NCBI GenBank assembly: GCA_016630955.3
Contig: CM050002.1
Coordinates: forward strand, 992,001-1,056,000
DNA from: Didymella arachidicola
Lineage: Eukaryota; Ascomycota; Dothideomycetes; Pleosporales; Didymellaceae
DNA length: 64,000 nt
Reading direction: 5' to 3'
Position numbers and translations under genes: made by a program. Positions 58,068 through 64,000 of the stretch are shown here, piece after piece. The notes beneath the pieces were generated by a model that ran no database searches, was not told the DNA's origin, and worked only from the letters and a program-made list of their open reading frames with translations. Numbering within the stretch: the stretch's first letter is position 1; each line of letters opens with the position of its first letter.

Positions 58068-58774
58068 GTTGTCGGCTAATGTGGCTCTGACTGTCTGCAC
58101 GGATATGCAGCGTCGTCAATGACAGATAGAACATGTAGGAGAGTAAGTATGCGGATGTAAACCGCCGCTGTAGCTGTACCATCTCAATGACGCAGCAGTA
58201 AATTCTTCTGGCGTACGATGGCAGTATCAAGACATGTGTTCGTTACATAAAAGTTACCTCATCCAATGCTGCTGCGTCCATCATGTGCCCCTGACTCTTC
58301 AAATGGTACTGCAGCCTTACGCTGAGATTGTGAGTCGGTATCGGCCTGATCACAAAAGCGACCCCACAGGCTTAGCAAGAAAAGAACGGCAGGGTCGAAT
58401 CTCGCAAATCAGACGACAGGCAGATAAAACAACCAAGGTCATACGCAGATATGAAGTTCCCACTTAAGCGGCCATATCGCGGGTGTTCGTCTACGGCAGC
58501 CTCATGCGGCATAGTTGCATCCTTACAGCCACAATCCTGCCTAATACAGTCACCGCAGCCAACAACCCAGCCTCGGTAACAGCCTCGAGTTCGAAAACTA
58601 CACCGGAGGCATCAGGCTGTCAGTTGGCTGCATACATATATAGTATTTCGACAAACATCGCTGTCTGCATCCTTCCCAGCTTCTTCCCTCATCGCCAGCG
58701 TGCACACGCACGTACTTCCCGTCTCTGTTCCAGACTACTATTCCCATCGACCCGTCCAGCACACCGAGACAAGA
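58068..58774. other. Intergenic
   Basis: Tandem spacing between two + strand genes. No feature recognised beyond the probable leader of the gene at 58775. Confidence 0.45.
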
Positions 58775-59161
58775 ATGCCTTTTCTCTGCTTCTCCAGGCC
58801 GCTTAAGAAACCAAAGCCGACTCCCAAACCAAGCGTGGTGATCTCTACGCCAGTCACGCTAATATCTTCGCCCTCTCCAATCGAGCCCGCAAACCCTACT
58901 CGCCAAACAATCGCATATCCAGATCTAGAATCTGCGACAGTACACAATGAAAAGCAGCAATATACGCCCAAATATGTTCGCGTTGACCCACCAAGGCCTG
59001 GCGGCTATTCTGGTGGGGGCGGATATAGTGGGTCATATTCCGCAACATATACATCGAGTTATAGAAGCGGAGGAGGTGGAGGCGGGTACAGTGGTGGTGA
59101 TAGCGGGTGCAGTAGCGGGGGAGACGGAGGTGGAGGCGGCGATGGGGGAGGCGGTTGTTAA
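58775..59161 (+). CDS. Gly/Ser-rich small protein, 128 aa
   Basis: Begins MPFLCFSRPLKKPKPTPKP, a short hydrophobic-Cys start and a basic Pro-rich segment. A Pro/Thr-rich middle and a Tyr-containing stretch (YPDLESATV, YTPKYVRVDPPRPGG) follow, then about 50 residues of Gly-Ser-Tyr repeats (GGYSGGGGYSG) ending in Cys. No classical signal peptide. The ATG at 58775 is preferred over the upstream one at 58700 because the protein-like composition starts there. It may be a disordered protein of the cell periphery; Cys near the N-terminus could be lipidated, but this is inference. Family not recognised. Confidence 0.5.
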   Translation: MPFLCFSRPLKKPKPTPKPSVVISTPVTLISSPSPIEPANPTRQTIAYPDLESATVHNEKQQYTPKYVRVDPPRPGGYSGGGGYSGSYSATYTSSYRSGGGGGGYSGGDSGCSSGGDGGGGGDGGGGC

Positions 59162-59283
59162 TGAGTTGGCGGTCAGATTGTAGTCCTGGGAGTTTATGGT
59201 GACGTTGTCGCTCTATGGTCACAGAATACAATATTTTTGAGCAGCACAGCGTTCTTTGAGCAGATCGACTGTTCGTATGCAGC

Positions 59284-60846
59284 TCAGAAAGCTATTTCCG
59301 TTCCATCTCCCTCGCTCCCACGCCACAGGTTCCCTGCGCTGTCCGTTCCCAGATACACGAGATACGGGATTTCGGCGAGCGGCCCACTGAAAACATCATC
59401 ATTACCTCGCGACCAAGTCAGCGCCTGTCTCAGCACTCCTGGTTGACTCCAGCTCGATCCTGGCGTACAGTTGAGGCTAAACCCGCCGTCCAAAGGCACC
59501 GAATCACCAGGTTTGTACCACGGAAAGTCGCTAGGTGGTCTGGTTATCCGATGGTGTTGGTCATAGACCCATGGTATACAGTCAAGGCTGATGGTGTTGA
59601 TGGTCCTGCCTCGCGCGATCTCGGCCTCAAGACGTTTGGAACGCTCGGAAGAGAGACAGCGTTTGCGCAGCGCGAACTCGAATTTTGAGATGAACTCGCG
59701 TTCGATCTCAATTTGGTGTGTACTGCGTGCGTTCCAGGTGCGCCAGACGGTATTGCGGATGTGGTTGCTTAATATGATGTTCGACGGCGAGAAGAGGAAC
59801 CATTGGGTAGAGAACAGGGTGCTGCCCGCATACAGGACGAACCAGTTGAGCCATGAGCAGCCTTGTGCTATGTCTGAGATGATTGTCGACCAGTTTGAAT
59901 GTGGTATGGAAATGTCCGGTGGAGAGTGCTGTGTGACGTCCAGGTCTGTCACGCCAGGTTTGCCGTAAGGACGAAAGACGTGGAGCAGCAGACGCCACAG
60001 GTATACGTAGTCAAGCAGATCTTGATCTGACATGGCTCTCATAAGCGTGAGGCGCTCTTCAAGGATTTGAGCTTCCTTGCGGCGCATTTCTGAGATAGGA
60101 TATCTCGGGTCTTTACATGCTTCATTGTGGCTGTTTTGCGAGTTGCGGCGGCTTTTGGCCCCAAATATATGCTTCATGCCATGCTCTGTGCATCCAGCGT
60201 ACTGACATGAGACTGCTTGCCAGATATGGCTGGTTCGGACGCCTCCACTAACTTTTCGAAACGCGCTCGGTCTTCTGCGTTGATCGTGCGATCTAGAATA
60301 CGCTCTTGCAGAGATCAGATGAAAAGATTGTAAGACGCGCCACCCGTTCGTCAGTCGTTGCCGCCAATACCTTGCTTCCGTACAGCCGCTCTCGCCAGGT
60401 ATTCCATAGGGAAATCCTGAGTTGATATAAGGATGGCGGCGTAGCTTGTCCTTGTCAAGCGCTATACTCGCTAGCTGAGCAGGAATGAGGTCGCGTAGCC
60501 AGCTCACGCTATACCCAGTCTTGGGCGGTGTGAGGAGCAACTTGCAGTTCGGGAAAGTGATGCCGGCGGAGGCAGGCGCGATAGTCTTGATGTACGTATG
60601 TATGACAGCACAAAAGGACGTAGATGCCAAGCGTAAGTTGAAGAGTGTCTCAATGTCGCAGTTGGAGAAAATAGGTATTAGGATGTCGTCTGGCAGCTCG
60701 TGCATCCTGATTGTTGAGTAGTTGGCGCATTGGAAGTTGTTGCTTTGGGGACGTTTTGGCTCTATAGCTTGCGGATTTGACGAAGTGAGGACAAATTGAC
60801 TGGCGACGGCCGGTTTAGGACTGCAGAGCTGAGCATCACGCTGCAT
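59284..60846 (-). CDS. F-box protein
   Basis: A single-exon frame of 520 aa. An F-box lies at about residues 50-90: ELPDDILIPIFSNCDIETLFNLRLASTSF, written here in two parts as ELPDDILIPIF and LFNLRLASTSF. The rest shows no LRR or WD repeats; it has a Cys/His-containing segment (SCQYAGCTEHGMKHIFG) and a Trp-rich C-terminal half (WLNWFVLYAG, WFLFSPSN, VWRTWNARSTHQ), a layout seen in many ascomycete orphan F-box proteins. The F-box would bind Skp1 in an SCF ligase; the substrate is unknown. Starts at 60846 or, more likely, 60705 (MHELPDD, immediately before the box). Confidence 0.82.
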   Translation of the reverse strand: MQRDAQLCSPKPAVASQFVLTSSNPQAIEPKRPQSNNFQCANYSTIRMHELPDDILIPIFSNCDIETLFNLRLASTSFCAVIHTYIKTIAPASAGITFPNCKLLLTPPKTGYSVSWLRDLIPAQLASIALDKDKLRRHPYINSGFPYGIPGESGCTEARYWRQRLTNGWRVLQSFHLISARAYSRSHDQRRRPSAFRKVSGGVRTSHIWQAVSCQYAGCTEHGMKHIFGAKSRRNSQNSHNEACKDPRYPISEMRRKEAQILEERLTLMRAMSDQDLLDYVYLWRLLLHVFRPYGKPGVTDLDVTQHSPPDISIPHSNWSTIISDIAQGCSWLNWFVLYAGSTLFSTQWFLFSPSNIILSNHIRNTVWRTWNARSTHQIEIEREFISKFEFALRKRCLSSERSKRLEAEIARGRTINTISLDCIPWVYDQHHRITRPPSDFPWYKPGDSVPLDGGFSLNCTPGSSWSQPGVLRQALTWSRGNDDVFSGPLAEIPYLVYLGTDSAGNLWRGSEGDGTEIAF

Positions 60847-61406
60847 CCTCTAGTGAGCTGTGTGAAGTCGATCAGAAGGGGTGAAACGGTGATGGAGAAT
60901 CGCCGCAGACTGCGGGGAAGCGATCTGTTAAAGCACACCATAAGCCAAGACACATGGGCAGGAACGACTGTATTCGTTAGGTCTAAGGAAGTCGCTCCGA
61001 TATTGGTGTGTGCAGTTAATTTGCGCGTGCGCAAGGGATGGTTGATTCCCTTGATGGTCTTCTGCTTGGTTGGCAAATCTGGGCCTCCAGCGGCGGCTTC
61101 AGCCATCCCTGTCACGCTAATCTGCATATGGTGCGCAGCAGATCAGCTGCGACAAGACGTCGTGCCAAATCTTGGAGGTAGCCATGGCCGTGGCATAATA
61201 TTCAAGCTATGATTGGCGTGTTGGTTCGATCTCAATTCTAGGCGCGATTGAGCTGCGACTGTTCAAAATAGGGAATCTTAGTAAATTTACGCCGCATATG
61301 ACGGCATATGAAGTTGCGAATGAGTGAATTACAATAGCAGAATATAATGGTATATGAGAAAACCCCGAAATCTAGCAAACACAGATACAACACCGCAAGA
61401 TAATAT
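60847..61406. other. Intergenic
   Basis: Between two - strand genes. A + frame at 60796-61212 overlaps the F-box gene's 5' end and lacks any known motif. The last 200 bp before 61407 are AT-rich, as expected for a 3' UTR. Confidence 0.45.
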
Positions 61407-63878
61407 CTAGGCATGCTTGGTCGAAAGCTCTGTGTGGCCCACGTTCTTCTCCGAGCTGTCAGTGCTCACATGTGCCAACTTTTGCTCGATACCAGAGATC
61501 GCACTTTCAACGGCAGCTGGTACGTCAATATGGAAGAACGGCCTGTTCGAGCCGTGGAGCGTTGATACCTTGCCGTTGAAACCCTTCCGTCCACCAACGG
61601 ATTGAATCTCATCTTGCGCCTCAACATCTCCAGGGCGCTGGCTGGGTGTGTCCAGAGGCGCGTAGCTGTAGACAGGATTCCAGTGTTGACGGGATGCAAA
61701 GCGTTCGCGGTCGATATAGCCAAAGCCGGCAGTCGTCAAAGCACGCTTGGTCCAGCGGCTGTTGATTGATGCAAAATGCCACTCAACGCTCTCAGGGGCA
61801 GCGTAGCGGTCGAGTTGGGCGCGGACGTCAATGAGACCTTGTACGGATGTAACATCAACATTGTTTACGGCACTGAAGTCTAGGATGATTGCACGAAGAA
61901 CGGGACGATTGTCGTCGACATTGACCTGCTGGCCACGGCGTGGGCCAGGATCGTTCCAGGGGCGATCACCCAGTTTGGAATAGCGGTCGAGTGTGGTTGG
62001 TCTCGCAATCGTCTGGGCGTGATGAACCAGCTCGTCCATGTATCCCTGCTGATTGAGATACGTATAGCCCTCGCTGAAGCGAAAGATGAGGATACCAGGA
62101 TACGGGGACTCAATGTCGATGTTCGGGTTTGATCCGTCCTGCCTATTAATAGGAATGAATGCCTCCCGGGAGGAAGGCTCCGCACCATGGGCAAAAGCAC
62201 TTTCTTCCTTGCGAGCGATCGTATCCGGAGTTGCGCGGTAAACGCGAACTTTGCCAAGCACCTGTCCGTGAGTAAAAAGCTGACGCCATAGCAGCAGGGC
62301 GAAAGAAGCTGCGATCGTGACATAGATGCCATTCTCGATGTTCGTAAAGATGGTAACGAAAACACCAGCAAAGAAGATGATCACCTCAAGGGGCGAGGTC
62401 TCCCAGAACTGATAAACCACATTGGGCGGCGTGATGAGATCGCCCACAGCGTGAATGATGATAGCTGACAAAGTTGCCATTGGGATGTAGAAGAACATAG
62501 CCGTCAAGGCATACAAAGCCAGGAGGACGATGATGGCGGTGAAGATACCAGCGAGAGGCGTTCTTACACCAGCCTTGGATTTGATAGCAGTACGGGAGAA
62601 AGAACCGGTCGCAGGATAAGCGCCTAGGAAAGGTCCAATGACGTTTGTGAAGCCTACAGCTACAAGTTCCTGTGATGGGTTGATAACATAGTTGTTGATG
62701 CGGCCGAAGGACTTCGAGATGGCAATGTGTTCAAGGATGAGAACGATGATCGTGACAGGAATGTCCGGGGCGATGGCGGAAAGAATCTCGGTATTCATCT
62801 TCGGTACACCAGCGTGCTGAAAGCCACGAGGAACCTTGCCGAGGAGCTTGAACTTCGCCTTCTTCGCGTCCTTGACATGACGGTTGGCGACGTAGCTGAT
62901 CATGATGTATAAAAGGATGACGAAAGCCATACGCAGTGTATTGATCTAAAGCACATTAGTAGAGGCGTATGCTCGCGACGTATACACACTTACGAAGAAC
63001 CACATCTTCTTACGATTGGGCTGCTTCTTTGCCATGAAGTTGCAGAAAGAACGGATGATGTAGAGCATCGCGAGGGCACTCAGGCCCATAGCTGCATCAA
63101 GCTTCGTCCGAGGAAGGCCCTTGAGGGTGTCGATGATGACAAGGTAGGTCGGGCCACGAGTGGCGACACCGGATATACCCATGAGAGCTGGAACTTGACC
63201 CGCGCCAATACTGATGGCGGCGCCAGTCATGAAGGAGGTAATGGCGACCAGAGGAATCAGCTCGACAATGCGACCGAGGCGGGTGAGACCGATGAAGAGC
63301 AGCACAGCTCCAGCGATGACAGACAGAGCTCTGGCGATATCGGGAGCAGTCATCTCGGGATGCTCCTTACGCACCTTGACCACAATGTTCCCGACGATCG
63401 TAGACATCACAGCCACTGTGCCAATAGTGATGTCCTTGGATGTTGCAAAAGCCCAATAGAGAATGAAACCAACGAAGCTGGTGTATAGGCCGTATTCAGC
63501 TGGCAATTGCGCCAGCAGAGCGTAGGCCATTCCCTGAGGAATGACCACAAAGCCGACAGTCACACCTAAGAGCGTAAGCCTGCAGCCTACTACTGATCAA
63601 AAGGGTAGCTTACCGGCAATGACATCGCCAAAGAGCCACGTAAAGTTGTAGTGAAAGATCCAGTCCAAAAAGGGGAATAAGCTACGGAGGTAGCGCTTGA
63701 ATGCTGACAATGATGGGGTGAAACGGGAGAGCCATTCCGCAGCGGTAGGCTCTCGTTCGACGTAGGTATCGACTGAAGATACCGACAGAGCGCCTGAGTT
63801 CTCCAGAGGGTCTGCTTCCTTGCGATAGTCGACGTTGATACCAAGAACCTTGGCCACGCCTCGCCCAGCTGAAGCCAT
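61407..63878 (-). CDS. SulP family sulfate permease with STAS domain
   Basis: Exons 63878-63614, 63565-62994 and 62945-61407 encode 791 aa. The transport domain (about residues 70-530) opens with the SulP signature: GVTVGFVVIPQGMAYALLAQ then AEYGLYTSFVGFILYWAFAT and SKDITIGTVAVMS. SFSRTAIKSKAGVRTPLAGI and the IIIHAVGDLI helix follow. A C-terminal STAS domain carries the core ILDFSAVNNVDVTSVQGLID at about 632. Length and layout match fungal high-affinity sulfate permeases (Sul1/Sul2, CYS-13/14 type), which import sulfate with protons at the plasma membrane. They are usually induced under sulfur limitation by a bZIP factor; I did not identify its site here. The start at 63878 is followed by a hydrophilic N-terminus of normal length. 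Confidence 0.93.
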
Positions 63879-64000
63879 GCCGGCGATAAGTTACTGTCGT
63901 GTCGCAGCGACGAGCTTTCTTGTCAGAAGCTTGGTGGTAGAGAGGCGCTATCAAGGAACTGTTGGGCTAGCGTGTGTTAGAGAGATTGTAACAACCTCTT

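Overview
The window is nuclear DNA of a filamentous ascomycete (Pezizomycotina; a dothideomycete-like fungus is my best guess). The basis is short 45-75 bp introns with GTRNGY donors and YAG acceptors, compact non-operonic genes on both strands, and families that are fungal in character: Zn2Cys6 regulator, LaeA/UMTA-type methyltransferase, tannase-type esterase, DUF6536 membrane protein, ACR3, and a Tad-like LINE. I worked out exon structures by hand from splice signals and reading frame. Domain names rest on recognised motifs, not on searches.

Layout. 0-10.9 kb is a gene-dense arm: a partial Zn2Cys6 factor (-), protein phosphatase 4 regulatory subunit R2 (-), a UPF0658-type Golgi membrane protein (+), a Sym1/Mpv17 protein (+) and a secreted tannase/feruloyl esterase (-), with a 33-bp inverted repeat pair upstream of the esterase. 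11.7-19 kb is a degenerate GMC oxidoreductase gene split by a complete 6.0-kb non-LTR retrotransposon. Its two ORFs are intact and it is bounded by a perfect 16-bp target-site duplication. 20-23.3 kb holds a tRNA-like (possibly SINE) sequence, an uncharacterised seven-helix membrane protein (+) and a MARVEL protein (-).

23.3-38.7 kb is gene-poor. It contains an eight-exon UMTA methyltransferase whose first intron carries 21 copies of a hexanucleotide, and an ACR3 arsenite exporter. 38.7-48.1 kb has a 74-aa orphan protein, an SREBP-type bHLH factor, a membrane-anchored RING-H2 ligase, a decayed gene of unknown family and an arrestin-type adaptor with a PY motif. 49.7-64 kb is dense again: an eight-exon DUF6536 protein, two conserved-looking proteins of unknown function (303 and about 1002 aa), a Gly-rich small protein, an F-box protein and a SulP sulfate permease.

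The genes do not form an obvious pathway or cluster. The arrestin adaptor, RING-H2 ligase and F-box protein all belong to ubiquitin-linked turnover, but their spacing does not suggest co-regulation. The strongest observations are the apparently coding-competent LINE and the older GMC gene relic it split. I found no CRISPR array, rRNA or intact tRNA gene.
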